The notes under the pieces are model-generated. The model searched no databases. It saw only the letters and a list, made by a program, of their open reading frames with translations, and had not been told where the DNA came from. The position numbers were made by a program, and so were the translations under genes. Positions 16,139 through 25,523 of a DNA stretch of 57,130 nt are shown here, one piece after another (the stretch's first letter is position 1; every line of letters starts with the position of its first letter). The stretch comes from Clostridiales bacterium (GTDB taxonomy: Bacteria; Bacillota; Clostridia; Saccharofermentanales; Saccharofermentanaceae). The DNA lies in contig JAFSPU010000005.1 in NCBI GenBank assembly GCA_017451265.1, positions 1-57,130 on the forward strand. Direction: 5' to 3'.

Positions 16139-16652
16139 CGATCAGATAAACAAATTCACTCTTCTGATGACATACATGATCGAGTTCACCGCGGGCTCCC
16201 TCTGGGGCTGGCTTTACGAAGAAGGCCTGGAACTCATAGTCAATCACGCTTATTCGGACCGCGGTCTTCTTCACATGCCGCTCATCCCCATCTACGGTTT
16301 TGGCTGCCTGCTTCTGCTACTGCTGTACCGCGGCAAAGAATACTCCGCGCCCTTCATCTTCATAAGCAGCGCCGTGCTCACCACATTACTTGAACTGATA
16401 GCCTCGTACCCGCTGAAAAAGATCCTCGGGTACCTTCCCTGGTATTACGGGGCGTGGCCGCTAAATTACGAGGGACGCATCTCACTTTTCAGCTCGCTTC
16501 TTTTCGGCCTGCTCGCGGCGGTTTTTATGAAACTCATCCACCCGCAGTGCCGCCGCCTTGAGAAAGCTCCGCCCGCTGTCGTAAACACGCTGGGGATAGT
16601 ATTTCTTTTAGCTTTTCTCACAGATACCGCATTCACTTTCGCGCGAATATAA
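16116..16652 (+). CDS. CmpB-like putative ABC transporter permease (PF06541 type)
   Basis: This is a membrane protein with about five TM helices. Family features are EFTAGSLWGWLYEEGLE, GLLHMPLIPIYGFG, ELIASYPLKKILG and WYYGAWPLNYEGRISLFSS. The name is historical; the function of this family is not established. The TTG at 16116 overlaps alsD; ATGs at 16165 or 16171 would also keep the first TM helix. The overlap implies co-transcription with alsD. Confidence 0.8.
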   Translation: MSRETVNNDQINKFTLLMTYMIEFTAGSLWGWLYEEGLELIVNHAYSDRGLLHMPLIPIYGFGCLLLLLLYRGKEYSAPFIFISSAVLTTLLELIASYPLKKILGYLPWYYGAWPLNYEGRISLFSSLLFGLLAAVFMKLIHPQCRRLEKAPPAVVNTLGIVFLLAFLTDTAFTFARI

Positions 16653-16696
16653 GTTAAAATCTTCTTTATGCAATAAAACTATATACGGGGGTTCAC

Positions 16697-18532
16697 ATGA
16701 GCAGAATGGAATTCAACTCACCCGACAGAGCGACCAAGGTCCTTGACGGTCTTTACAAAGACATGGAAAGAAGGATTAACAGCTCACTTTACGGTCTTTG
16801 TCCCGTAGAGATGAGTAAGGCTTTCCTCCATATGTGTCACGCACAGTCATGCGGAAAGTGCTCGCCCTGCCGAATCGGCCTGGGACAGCTGGCTAACCTT
16901 ATGGACGATGTATTAAGCGGTAAGGCTGACGAGAGCATCCTCGATGTTCTCGCAGAGACAGCACAGACGATCATGGATACAGCTGACTGCGCCATCGGTT
17001 ATGAGGCAGCAGAGATCGCCCAGAAGAGTCTTACAGGCTTCCGTGATGATTACCTTTCACACATCAGAACAGGCAAGTGCTCCTTCACATACGGACAGCC
17101 TGTTCCCTGCGTAACCACATGCCCCGCACATGTCGACATCCCCGGTTACGTAGCTCTCGTAAGAGAAGAGCGATATGCGGATGCCATCCGCCTTATCCGC
17201 AAGGACAATCCGTTCCCTACCACCTGCGGATATATCTGCGAGCATCCCTGCGAGCAGAAGTGCAGAAGAAACATTCTCGATGATGCCATCAACATCAGAG
17301 GCATTAAGAAGATGGCGGCAGAGCTCGCAGGTGAAGTTCCCGCTCCTGCTTGCGGACCTTCCACAGGCAAGAAGATCGCCATCGTAGGTGGAGGCCCCGG
17401 CGGACTTTCCGCAGCTTACTTCCTCCAGCTCATGGGACACCAGACAACAGTTTATGAGATGCACGATAAGCTCGGCGGCATGCTCCGTTACGGTATCCCT
17501 AACTACAGACTTCCCAAGGACAAGCTCGACAACGACATCAAGGTCATCCTCGACACTGGCGTGGAAGTTAAGTACAACGTCAAGGTCGGAAGAGACGTCG
17601 ACGTTAAGTCATTAAGAGACGAATATGATGCAGTGCTCGTAACGATCGGTGCATCCACAGATAAGAAGCTCGGCATCGAGGGTGAGGACGCCAAGGGCGT
17701 AATCTCTGCGGTAGAATTCCTCGAGGCATCAGGCTGCGGCGGCGGTGAGTCGCTCGAAGGCAAGAAGGTCTGCGTCATCGGCGGCGGTAATGTTTCCATG
17801 GACGCAGTTAGAACTGCAGTACGTAAGGGTGCCGGTGATGTAGCTATCGTCTACAGAAGAAGGATCGCCGACATGACAGCTCTTAAGGAAGAGATCGATT
17901 CCGCTGCCGAGGAAGGCATCGAGATGATGACTCTTAAGGCACCTTCCGCCATCATCAAGAACGAAGACGGCACCGTTAAGGGCCTCAAGGTAATCCCCCA
18001 GATGATCAGCGAGATCAGAAACGGCAGAGCAAGCGTAAAGCCTTCCGGTGAAGACGAGTACGTAATCCCCTGCGACATGATCATCGTAGCAATCGGTCAG
18101 GACATCGAGACAGAAGCTTTCGTAGAGAACGGCATCCCGGTTACAAAGTGGAACACCATCAACACCAAGCCGTCCGGTGACTTCGACGATATCCCCGGAG
18201 TATTCTCCGGCGGTGACTGCGCTTCAGGCCCTGCTACTGTTATCAAGGCCATCGACGCAGGTAAGGTCCTCGCTCATAACGTGGATCAGTATCTGGGCTT
18301 CAACCACAAGATCACATGTGATGTGGAAGTACCCGCAGCAGAGATCTCCGACAGAGTTCCCTGCGGAAGAGTAAACCTCACATTAAGACCTTCTTTCGAG
18401 CGTAAGGCCGACTTCGAAGGCGTAGAAAACTCCATGACGCATGACGAGTGCATTCAGGAAGCAAGCAGATGCTTAAGATGCGATCACTGCGGCTACGGCG
18501 CATTCAAGGGAGGCAGAGTAAAAGAATGGTAA
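16697..18532 (+). CDS. NAD(P)H-dependent FAD/Fe-S oxidoreductase, hydrogenase partner
   Basis: The 611-residue protein joins two modules. Residues 1-130 match the C-terminal Fe-S region of NuoF/HydB (SCGKCSPCRIG, Cys 52, 55, 58). The rest is GltD-like: Cys-rich CVTTCPAH ... CGYICEHPCEQKCRR, an FAD site (IAIVGGGPGGLSAAY), an NAD(P) site (VCVIGGGNVSMDAV) and a C-terminal CLRCDHCG. It likely passes electrons between NAD(P)H and the hydrogenase whose ATG overlaps its stop. A complete NuoF flavin domain and a NuoE/HydC subunit are absent here. Confidence 0.88.
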   Translation: MSRMEFNSPDRATKVLDGLYKDMERRINSSLYGLCPVEMSKAFLHMCHAQSCGKCSPCRIGLGQLANLMDDVLSGKADESILDVLAETAQTIMDTADCAIGYEAAEIAQKSLTGFRDDYLSHIRTGKCSFTYGQPVPCVTTCPAHVDIPGYVALVREERYADAIRLIRKDNPFPTTCGYICEHPCEQKCRRNILDDAINIRGIKKMAAELAGEVPAPACGPSTGKKIAIVGGGPGGLSAAYFLQLMGHQTTVYEMHDKLGGMLRYGIPNYRLPKDKLDNDIKVILDTGVEVKYNVKVGRDVDVKSLRDEYDAVLVTIGASTDKKLGIEGEDAKGVISAVEFLEASGCGGGESLEGKKVCVIGGGNVSMDAVRTAVRKGAGDVAIVYRRRIADMTALKEEIDSAAEEGIEMMTLKAPSAIIKNEDGTVKGLKVIPQMISEIRNGRASVKPSGEDEYVIPCDMIIVAIGQDIETEAFVENGIPVTKWNTINTKPSGDFDDIPGVFSGGDCASGPATVIKAIDAGKVLAHNVDQYLGFNHKITCDVEVPAAEISDRVPCGRVNLTLRPSFERKADFEGVENSMTHDECIQEASRCLRCDHCGYGAFKGGRVKEW

Positions 18533-20256
18533 GTTTAAAGATAGACAACAAGGATCTGACGGTAGAAGCAGGCACCACCATCATGGAGGCTGCCGCCAAG
18601 CTCGGTATCGATATACCTAAGCTTTGTTTCCTTAAGGACGTAAACGAGATCGGCGCATGCCGTATCTGCGTAGTAGAAGTAGAGGGCAAGGAGAAGCTCG
18701 TTACATCATGTAACACGGCTGTTGAGGAAGGCATGGTAGTCTTCACCAACTCCGCCAAGGTCAGACACCACAGACGTACTCTGATCAAGCTCATCCTCTC
18801 CCAGCATAACGGCGACTGCTCTTCCTGCTCACGTAACCAGAACTGCTCGCTCCAGACACTTGCAAGGGAGCTTAACGTACACACCAACCCTTACCGCAAG
18901 GAGCTTGCAGACAACACATGGAACAAGAACTTCCCTCTCATCAGGGACACTTCCAAGTGTATCTCCTGCATGCGCTGCATCAGCTTCTGCGAGACAGTTC
19001 AGAAGATGAACGTCTGGGAGCTTACAGGTACCGGTGCACAGTCCGTCGTAGCAGTAAGCCATAACCGTGACATCACGGCTGCAGACTGCGCCCTTTGCGG
19101 TCAGTGCATAACACACTGTCCTGTCGGCGCTCTCTCCGAAAGAGACGACACGGAGAAGGTCTGGAAGGCCATCGAGGATGAGAGCAAGGTAACCGTAGTT
19201 CAGGTTGCTCCCGCTGTACGTACAGCATGGGCTGAGAGCCTCGGCCTTGACGATTCTCATGCCACCATGGGCCACATGGCTGACGCTCTTAAGAGAATCG
19301 GCTTCGACTATGTATTTGACACAACCTTCACGGCTGACCTGACGATCATGGAGGAAGGAACGGAGTTCGTAAAGCGCTTCTCCGAGGGAGACACCAAGGA
19401 TCTTCCCATGTTCACTTCCTGCTGCCCCGGCTGGCTTAGGATGATCAAGGCCAAGTATCCCCAGATGCTCGACCGTCTCTCCACAGCCAAGTCCCCCCAG
19501 CAGATGTTCGGTGCCGTAATGAAGTCCTACTTCGCACAGAAGATCGGCGTTAAGCCCGAGGACATGGTAGTAGTTTCAGTAATGCCGTGCGTGGCCAAGA
19601 AAGACGAGTGCACCATGGAGCTGTTCTACGAGGAGTATGCAGGCCATGACGTTGACATCGTTCTCACCACACGTGAGATGGACCGCATGATCGTAACTGC
19701 AGGTATCGATACAAGCACGCTCGAGAAGATCGAGTGTGACGACCCCATGAAGGAGATCACGGGTGCCGGCGTTATCTTCGGTTCTTCCGGCGGTGTTATG
19801 GAAGCTGCTTTGAGAAGCGCTCACTACCTCATCACGGGCACTAACCCTGATCCCGACTCCTTCAAGGACGTAAGAAGCACACGTGAGGTAGAAGGCTACA
19901 AGGAAGCCGAGTACCACATCGGCGACATCACGGTCAAGGCTGCTGTCGTAAACGGTCTCGGTAACGCTGAGGCACTCATCGAGAAGCTCCTCGCGCATGA
20001 GGTGCATTACGATTTCGTTGAGGTCATGGCATGCCCCGGCGGCTGCGTAGGTGGCGGCGGACAGCCCATCCACGACGGCCAGGAGTGCGCTACCGGCAGA
20101 AGCGTGAAGCTCTACGAGCTCGACAGGAACGAGAAGTACAGATTCTCGCACGAGAACCCTTCCGTACTGAAGGCTTACGAGGAGTATTTCGAGGCGCCGA
20201 ACTCACACAAGGCACACATGCTCCTGCATACGACTCACAGAGCGGACAAATTCTGA
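18526..20256 (+). CDS. hydA: [FeFe] hydrogenase, group A, catalytic subunit
   Basis: The enzyme interconverts protons and H2. The 576-residue protein has a 2Fe-2S domain (Cys 34, 45, 48, 62), a His-ligated 4Fe-4S site (QHNGDCSSCSRNQNC, His94), a two-cluster ferredoxin domain (CISCMRCISFC and CALCGQCITHCP) and the H-cluster motifs L1 TSCCPGW (about 298), L2 MPCVAKKDE (about 353) and L3 MACPGGCVGGGGQP. I start at the ATG at 18526, which overlaps the partner stop (ATGGTAA). That overlap indicates tight coupling with the NAD(P)H subunit. Confidence 0.96.
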   Translation: MVSLKIDNKDLTVEAGTTIMEAAAKLGIDIPKLCFLKDVNEIGACRICVVEVEGKEKLVTSCNTAVEEGMVVFTNSAKVRHHRRTLIKLILSQHNGDCSSCSRNQNCSLQTLARELNVHTNPYRKELADNTWNKNFPLIRDTSKCISCMRCISFCETVQKMNVWELTGTGAQSVVAVSHNRDITAADCALCGQCITHCPVGALSERDDTEKVWKAIEDESKVTVVQVAPAVRTAWAESLGLDDSHATMGHMADALKRIGFDYVFDTTFTADLTIMEEGTEFVKRFSEGDTKDLPMFTSCCPGWLRMIKAKYPQMLDRLSTAKSPQQMFGAVMKSYFAQKIGVKPEDMVVVSVMPCVAKKDECTMELFYEEYAGHDVDIVLTTREMDRMIVTAGIDTSTLEKIECDDPMKEITGAGVIFGSSGGVMEAALRSAHYLITGTNPDPDSFKDVRSTREVEGYKEAEYHIGDITVKAAVVNGLGNAEALIEKLLAHEVHYDFVEVMACPGGCVGGGGQPIHDGQECATGRSVKLYELDRNEKYRFSHENPSVLKAYEEYFEAPNSHKAHMLLHTTHRADKF

Positions 20257-20276
20257 GAAAGCAGGAACTACGGCCG

Positions 20277-20933
20277 ATGAAGGTGGAAAATAACAATGTT
20301 ACAATGAACCCCGCGGGCTTTGTAGTGGTCGCTGACCACGTTCCCGGGGTCATTCAGGAGATACGTTACCACACCTCATACAATTTCATCGGCGAGCGCA
20401 TAGACGGATACGAGGAACCTGTGGCTCTGCTTACGGCTGAAGCCGCCAGAGCCTTAAGCAGAGTTGCCAAGGAGGCGATGGTGCAGGGCTACAGGCTCAA
20501 GATATACGATACCTACAGGCCCGCGTGCGCTGTAAAGCATTTCGTGCTGTGGGGAATCGAGGACCAGGATATCCGCATGAAGCCGTATTTTTACCCTGAC
20601 CTTATGAAGCAGGAGCTCTTTTCCAAGGGCTACATCGCATCCAGATCAAGCCACAGCAGGGGCAGCACGGTAGACCTCACGCTGTTCGACATGAGCACGG
20701 GCAAGGAAGTCGACATGGGAAGCCCGTTCGACTTCTTCGGCGAGGTCTCGCACCCCGATTACCGAGGCATCACTGAAGAGCAGTACGAGAACCGCATGAC
20801 GCTGCGTAATCTCATGCTAAGAAACGGCTTTGAGCCGATCGACTGCGAGTGGTGGCATTTCACGCTGAAGGATGAACCGTACCCGGATACTTATTTCGAG
20901 TTCCCGGTGTCGTCAGAGTATTTAAAAAGATGA
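20277..20933 (+). CDS. D-alanyl-D-alanine dipeptidase (VanX/DdpX family)
   Basis: The 218-residue zinc peptidase cleaves D-Ala-D-Ala or related dipeptides. The signature is SRSSHSRGSTVDLTLFD (His and Asp zinc ligands), and ECEWWHF-like DCEWWHFTL supplies the catalytic Glu and third ligand. KIYDTYRPACAVKHF is also typical. I start at the ATG at 20277, 20 bp after hydA; the longer frame overlaps hydA. There is no signal peptide, so a cytoplasmic recycling role is likely. There are no VanH/VanA genes nearby, so vancomycin resistance is not indicated. Confidence 0.9.
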   Translation: MKVENNNVTMNPAGFVVVADHVPGVIQEIRYHTSYNFIGERIDGYEEPVALLTAEAARALSRVAKEAMVQGYRLKIYDTYRPACAVKHFVLWGIEDQDIRMKPYFYPDLMKQELFSKGYIASRSSHSRGSTVDLTLFDMSTGKEVDMGSPFDFFGEVSHPDYRGITEEQYENRMTLRNLMLRNGFEPIDCEWWHFTLKDEPYPDTYFEFPVSSEYLKR

Positions 20934-22271
20934 TCTCCTGCGGCGGGGTGGAAGAATATCGTCTTCCCTGCTGGTCATGAAAGCTAATCTGTCGTTCTTT
21001 CTCATATTGAATCCGTTCTTATAATCGATGTACTCCTCAAGGCCCGGTGCCGGATCGAGAGTAATCGATTCTTCATGCTTTTTATCAAGATAACGGGCTA
21101 CGACTAAAGGCCAGAAGATGAACGCGCCTCCGAGAGCGAGGATCGCATTAACGATAAGCATCGAAGACCAGAAGTATTCCCAGCCGAGCGGCTTGAATAC
21201 GAACGATACCAGAGTGGAAAGAATAAGCATGAACAGGATATACGGCAGAACGAGTTTACCCGCTTTAAGCAGCGAATGCTTAAATATAGACCATTTGCTG
21301 ATGGGAAGATTTCCAGACGCCTCTCCGGTCTGTCCGTTGACGGCGAGACCGTAGGTCAAACCCTTGTATTTAACATTCAGGAACCACACAGGAAGCAGTG
21401 CATAAAGCTGGCTGAAATTCTCAGCATACGATCCTCTGGAACTTACTTCAATGCTGGAGTATTCGCTCACTGCAAACCGGCGAACCAGATTCATCGCATA
21501 CGAATCGAACCTGATACCGATAAGGTCGAGCATATCCAGCGCCGAGGTGTCATATCTTTGCGCATAGAAACCCGGCAGATACATATCGTTATAGGGCACG
21601 AGATCGCTGTAATCAAAGGGCTCTATGGCCTCCATAAGAAGGTTGCTTATCTTCTTGCATCCGTCGAAAGGAACGCGCTTCATCTTAAAGTCCACTTCCC
21701 TGTCTATCGTGAAGTGAGCGACTCTGCGGTCATCCGCCCCGCCGTCGGCCTCTCCCGAACCGTTTATCATAGTCGTGCAGTCCGCATCGATGAGCCAGAA
21801 CGGCACATAGAAACCCGTGATCTTGTCGAGAGTCGAACTGTCGCGGAATTCCTTCGGTACGCCGGGGTGAGTCTTGACCCACTCGCTGTAATTCTTTATT
21901 GCCTCTTCCTTACTGACCTTGAAGGGGATTATCACATCCGGCCGGAACTGCCTGCTTAAGCGCCTTTTAATGAGCGTAGGCGAGCCGCAGAAAGCACAGA
22001 ATGTCGCTGACGTATTGTAATCGGTAACGACCGCAGCGCCGCATGAATCGCATATGAATTCCTGCTTGTTATTCTCCTCTTCGCCCGCGTCTTCCGTATC
22101 ACGGTTCTCGATGGAACCCGTCGGCGCCAAAGTCTCCGGAATATAAATACCGCCGCAGAAATTACAGACAAGTCTGCCTATCTTCTCGTTAAAGAAAATG
22201 TTCGATGAACAGTTCGGGCACTTGGCCGAAGAAGAGCCGCCGCTTTCAGCTGTATCGTCTTTCCAGCTCAT
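20922..22271 (-). CDS. Membrane protein with N-terminal zinc ribbons
   Basis: The 449-residue protein begins with two zinc ribbons (CPNCSSNIFF ... CNFCGG; CDSCGAAVV ... FCAFCGS). A soluble domain (FYVPFWLIDADC) follows, then two TM helices near 345-400 and a basic tail. Similar TFIIB-zinc-ribbon membrane proteins are common in clostridia without a known role. It is the last gene of the minus-strand run from 25.4 kb and overlaps the 3' end of the convergent dipeptidase gene by 12 bp. Confidence 0.75.
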   Translation of the reverse strand: MSWKDDTAESGGSSSAKCPNCSSNIFFNEKIGRLVCNFCGGIYIPETLAPTGSIENRDTEDAGEEENNKQEFICDSCGAAVVTDYNTSATFCAFCGSPTLIKRRLSRQFRPDVIIPFKVSKEEAIKNYSEWVKTHPGVPKEFRDSSTLDKITGFYVPFWLIDADCTTMINGSGEADGGADDRRVAHFTIDREVDFKMKRVPFDGCKKISNLLMEAIEPFDYSDLVPYNDMYLPGFYAQRYDTSALDMLDLIGIRFDSYAMNLVRRFAVSEYSSIEVSSRGSYAENFSQLYALLPVWFLNVKYKGLTYGLAVNGQTGEASGNLPISKWSIFKHSLLKAGKLVLPYILFMLILSTLVSFVFKPLGWEYFWSSMLIVNAILALGGAFIFWPLVVARYLDKKHEESITLDPAPGLEEYIDYKNGFNMRKNDRLAFMTSREDDILPPRRRRSSF

Positions 22272-22283
22272 AACAGTTGACTC

Positions 22284-22832
22284 TTATTCTTTGCGCGCCA
22301 GCTCGGCGATATAAGGAAGATTTCTTCCTATCTCCTTGCTGTCCAGACCATAACCCAGAAGCCATGAATCCGAGATCTCGAAGCCGTAGTACTTGACCGG
22401 GATCGTCATGAGAAGTCTGTCGGGGTTAAGAAGCATCGTCGCAAGCGTGATGTCCTTGGGCTGCTTGGACTCCAGGTTCTGGATAAGATACGCGGTCGTA
22501 AGGCCCGTTCTGATAACATCCTCCACCACAAGCACGTGCTTGCCGGAGATATCGACATCTATGTCCTTTGTGATCTTAACTACACCCGTCTTGGATGTGG
22601 TATCGGGGATATTGCCGAATCCGATCATGTCGATCTTGATCGGCAGGTCGATGGCGCGCGTTAAGTCGGAGAAGAAATACACCGAGCCTTTGATAACGCC
22701 GACCACGATCAGCTCCTCACCTTTAAAGTCCTCCGTAATCTGCGCGCCCAGCTCCTTCACGCGGCGGGCAATGGCCTCTTCGTCATAGACTTTTCTCGTG
22801 ATCTCAATGGCATCGTCAAGGATCAGACTCAT
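22284..22832 (-). CDS. hpt: Hypoxanthine phosphoribosyltransferase
   Basis: A purine salvage enzyme that makes IMP/GMP from hypoxanthine/guanine and PRPP. The 182 residues include ELIVVGVIKGSVYFFSDL, the PRPP loop VLVVEDVIRTGLTTAYL and the closing motif SDSWLLGYGLDSKEIGRNLPYI. It lies three bases after the cytidylate-kinase-like gene and 12 bp before the zinc-ribbon gene, in one operon. Confidence 0.95.
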   Translation of the reverse strand: MSLILDDAIEITRKVYDEEAIARRVKELGAQITEDFKGEELIVVGVIKGSVYFFSDLTRAIDLPIKIDMIGFGNIPDTTSKTGVVKITKDIDVDISGKHVLVVEDVIRTGLTTAYLIQNLESKQPKDITLATMLLNPDRLLMTIPVKYYGFEISDSWLLGYGLDSKEIGRNLPYIAELARKE

Positions 22833-22835
22833 ACA

Positions 22836-23786
22836 TTATCCTCCGAAGCTTCTCAGGCGCTCGATCAGCTCCTGGAAATCTTTCTTATACACGATTCGCA
22901 CATTGGTCCCGGGATACAGATCCATGACCATGCGCGCCTTCTTATTCTTCTTCGTTACATACTTCTGTTCCATCGTGGTGAGCTCGAGGTACAGGTTAAA
23001 CTTCGGCAGGTAGAAATCAGGCGAGAAAGCCATCTTGATGTTGCCGTCCTCATCCCACTCGATCGGGAATGTCTTGGGCTCGTACATCCACTCGATTCCG
23101 TACATGTCGAGGATCTTGGCGAACTCTTCCTCGGTCTCGTTCTTGAACACCGGCACTGCCGTCTGGTGGTCGATGGAGTCGTCCTTCGAAGTCTCGTCCG
23201 AGATCTTAATCCTGTCCGCCTTCTTCTCCGCGAGTGCGAGAACCGACTGCGCGCACTCCTCCACGGAAAGCCTGTCCGTGTTAAGCGTCAGGTCATAAAG
23301 CTCCGCCTCCGCAAGGTCCGTCTCGAAAAGTATGCTCACGAACCTCTTGTGCTTGCGGTCACCGATAGCCGCGGTGGACTCCGCTTCCTCCTCGGTGACG
23401 TTATATCTTCTGGCGATGCGCTTCTTGCGCGTCTCCATGCTCGCGATCACTCTGATGTTGACCGCGTCCTGGCGCTCCTTGAACATGACGCAGCTGCCCA
23501 TGCCGAGCACGATCAGGTTCTCGGAAGAATCAGCAAGCTCCGTTATCTTCTGTGTGAGAAGGTCCTTGTAAGTAATGCCGTTTTTACCGGGGATCTCCGA
23601 GAGGAAAAACTTCGCACTGTCGGCGAGCTTCTCTGACACGCCCTCTTCAGTCTCGCCGTCATCACCGAAGAAGTTTTCCATGGCGTAAGACCTGGTTATG
23701 ACCTCGCAGCTAAGCTTGCCCGCGAGATAGTTCGCGAGCTCGTCACCGAGGCTTCCGCTTTGTCTTGAGATAGTGATGATGGACAT
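22836..23786 (-). CDS. Cytidylate-kinase-like protein fused to a PD-(D/E)XK-like domain
   Basis: Residues 1-190 resemble the cytidylate-kinase-like family (MSIITISRQSGSLGDELANYLAGKL as P-loop region, then NIRVIASMETRKKRIARRYNV). After a linker, the C-terminal 90 residues read FSPDFYLPKFNLYLELTTMEQ and continue with Lys-rich strands, a pattern like PD-(D/E)XK nuclease folds. Family members usually end near residue 200, so this is a fusion. It sits between lgt and hpt with 3-7 bp gaps. Neither the substrate nor any nuclease activity can be read from sequence. Confidence 0.7.
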   Translation of the reverse strand: MSIITISRQSGSLGDELANYLAGKLSCEVITRSYAMENFFGDDGETEEGVSEKLADSAKFFLSEIPGKNGITYKDLLTQKITELADSSENLIVLGMGSCVMFKERQDAVNIRVIASMETRKKRIARRYNVTEEEAESTAAIGDRKHKRFVSILFETDLAEAELYDLTLNTDRLSVEECAQSVLALAEKKADRIKISDETSKDDSIDHQTAVPVFKNETEEEFAKILDMYGIEWMYEPKTFPIEWDEDGNIKMAFSPDFYLPKFNLYLELTTMEQKYVTKKNKKARMVMDLYPGTNVRIVYKKDFQELIERLRSFGG

Positions 23787-23793
23787 ACAACTA

Positions 23794-24591
23794 TTATACC
23801 ATCGCAGGGGGCATTTTCCCGCTGTCTCTGCGCTTGTTTAACACTTCATTAACAGCAATCACCGCGATCAGTATGAGGCTTATCCACTGCGACGTGGAGA
23901 ACGGGCCGAAGATGCCTCTGCCCTCGTCTGCACGGAAGAATTCCAGGCAGAATCTGAAGGCCGCATATGCCGCGCAGTAAAGCGCAAGGAGTCTGGGCCT
24001 GACGCGGGGAAAACACTTGCTTATAACCACGAGCACGGTCACCGCCAGGAACTCGAACACGGCTTCATAAAGCTGCACGGGAATGAGCGGCACACCGGAA
24101 GGTGCGATCCCACCCTCAGGATAGACCACGCCGAAATGTGTGCCGGCGTGAGCACCGTAACAGCACCCCGTTAGGAAGCATCCGATCCTGCCGAAGCCCG
24201 CCATTATCGCGATGCCGGGGACGAGTGCGGGATAGTACTCCTTTATGTCGCACTTAAGAAAGCGCGCGGTAAGAAAAGCCGCGCCGATCGCGCCAAGCAG
24301 GCCGCCGTAGAACACCAGCCCTCCCTGTGTGTGCGCAATTACTGCGGGGAGAAAACCTATGGCCTTAATGTCCGCGATTATCTGATCCAGCGTAACGGCG
24401 ATGTAGAGCAGCTTCGCACCTACGCCGCAGCCCAAGAAGCCGAAGGTGTAGATGTAAGCGGCATTCTCGGCATCAAGCTTATACCGGCGTGCGCAGAAGA
24501 AGACAAAAAGGAGGCCGCAGATCAAACCTGCGGCCGCCATTAATCCATAAGTTGGGATCGCTCTGCCAAATAATTCAACAGAAGGATGCAT
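23794..24591 (-). CDS. lgt: Prolipoprotein diacylglyceryl transferase
   Basis: Lgt attaches diacylglycerol to the lipobox cysteine of prolipoproteins in the membrane. The 265 residues form about seven TM helices with HTQGGLVFYGGLLGA and the signature GFGRIGCFLTGCCYG; the C-terminal RFCLEFFRADEGRG is also conserved. It starts seven bases after the preceding zinc-ribbon gene. The several lipoproteins in this window (45.6, 47.5, 54.9 kb) are potential substrates. Confidence 0.96.
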   Translation of the reverse strand: MHPSVELFGRAIPTYGLMAAAGLICGLLFVFFCARRYKLDAENAAYIYTFGFLGCGVGAKLLYIAVTLDQIIADIKAIGFLPAVIAHTQGGLVFYGGLLGAIGAAFLTARFLKCDIKEYYPALVPGIAIMAGFGRIGCFLTGCCYGAHAGTHFGVVYPEGGIAPSGVPLIPVQLYEAVFEFLAVTVLVVISKCFPRVRPRLLALYCAAYAAFRFCLEFFRADEGRGIFGPFSTSQWISLILIAVIAVNEVLNKRRDSGKMPPAMV

Positions 24592-24597
24592 TCTCTA

Positions 24598-25374
24598 TCA
24601 ATAGTAGTATCCGCCGCAAGCGATGCAGGCAATGCAGCTGATCGTTCCGATTACAGAAAGACCGATAGAGATAAGGGAGATAACAAATCCTGCAGTTCTG
24701 AGACCGCCGGAGTAACCCTTGCCCTTGGATACGAGTGAGAGTACGAGACCTGCGATAGCAAGACCGATACCGAGTACGGGAACCCAGAGCAAAATGATGC
24801 CTGCGATAGCGAGGATAAGACCTACGAGAGCCTGTGTGTATCCAGCAGGATTAGGCGTAGCGGCTGTAGAAGCGCCTGCGCCGGAGTATGTATTGTTCTG
24901 CTTCTGGGGATGCATAGGAGCAGGTACAAAGTTATCAGGATCGGAGTAGTCAGGCTGTGCAGCTGCTGCCTGTGCGGGAGCACTGTGATCAGGCTCTGCA
25001 GGAACGAAATCGTCAGGATCAACCTTAGCGGGCTCTGCAGGTGCATATGCGGGAGTTACGGACTCCTCGGAAACGAGATCTGCAACGGGCTCTGTGATCT
25101 GCTCTACGGGTGTTGTATCGTAAGCAGGCTCAGCGGGAACTGCAATAGTCTCAGCTGCTTCTGCTGCGGGTGCTGCCTCAGCTGCTACGGGAGCCTCTGC
25201 TGCAACTGCCTCAGTAACTGCTGCCTCAGCAACTGTCTCTTCAGTCTTTGTCTCTACTGCTGCTGCAGCCTCTGCAACTACTTCTGCAACCGGAGCTGCT
25301 GCGCCGCAGCCTACGCAAAACTTACCGTCATTCTCCTGTCCGCATGCGGGACAGATCCACTTATTCTCAGCCAT
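24598..25374 (-). CDS. Zinc-ribbon protein with Ala/Glu/Pro-rich linker and TM domain
   Basis: The protein begins MAENKWICPACGQ with a zinc ribbon (two CxxC pairs, residues 9-27). A low-complexity region rich in Ala, Glu, Val and Pro follows (about 28-160, EAAPAAEAAE-type repeats). A C-terminal DUF4190-like pair of TM helices (ALVGLILAIAGIILLWVPVLG; GFVISLISIGLSVIG) ends in CIACGGYYY. It is the first gene of the operon with lgt, the kinase-like fusion and hpt. Function unknown. Confidence 0.75.
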   Translation of the reverse strand: MAENKWICPACGQENDGKFCVGCGAAAPVAEVVAEAAAAVETKTEETVAEAAVTEAVAAEAPVAAEAAPAAEAAETIAVPAEPAYDTTPVEQITEPVADLVSEESVTPAYAPAEPAKVDPDDFVPAEPDHSAPAQAAAAQPDYSDPDNFVPAPMHPQKQNNTYSGAGASTAATPNPAGYTQALVGLILAIAGIILLWVPVLGIGLAIAGLVLSLVSKGKGYSGGLRTAGFVISLISIGLSVIGTISCIACIACGGYYY

Positions 25375-25472
25375 TCTAATACCTCCAAGTATTAATCAAC
25401 TTCGGTCTTAACGACCGATACTTATTTTATTATTTATAAGGGATATATGTCAATTAAACTTGAAAAACATGA

Positions 25473-25501
25473 AAAAGCCCCCGGATCACTCCGGAGGCCT
25501 T
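25473..25501 (-). terminator. Terminator of the first DUF4214 gene of the pair
   Basis: On the minus strand a GGCCTCCGG/CCGGGGGC-type stem is followed by a short T run (CTTTTTC). It lies just beyond the stop of the gene at 25524-26702. Confidence 0.8.
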
Positions 25502-25523
25502 GAAACTCATATTAGTTAAGTGA

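Noticed and set aside
20277-20933. Vancomycin resistance through a VanX-type dipeptidase
   Set aside because: There is no VanH, VanA/B ligase or VanRS pair nearby; single VanX/DdpX relatives are common in recycling roles.
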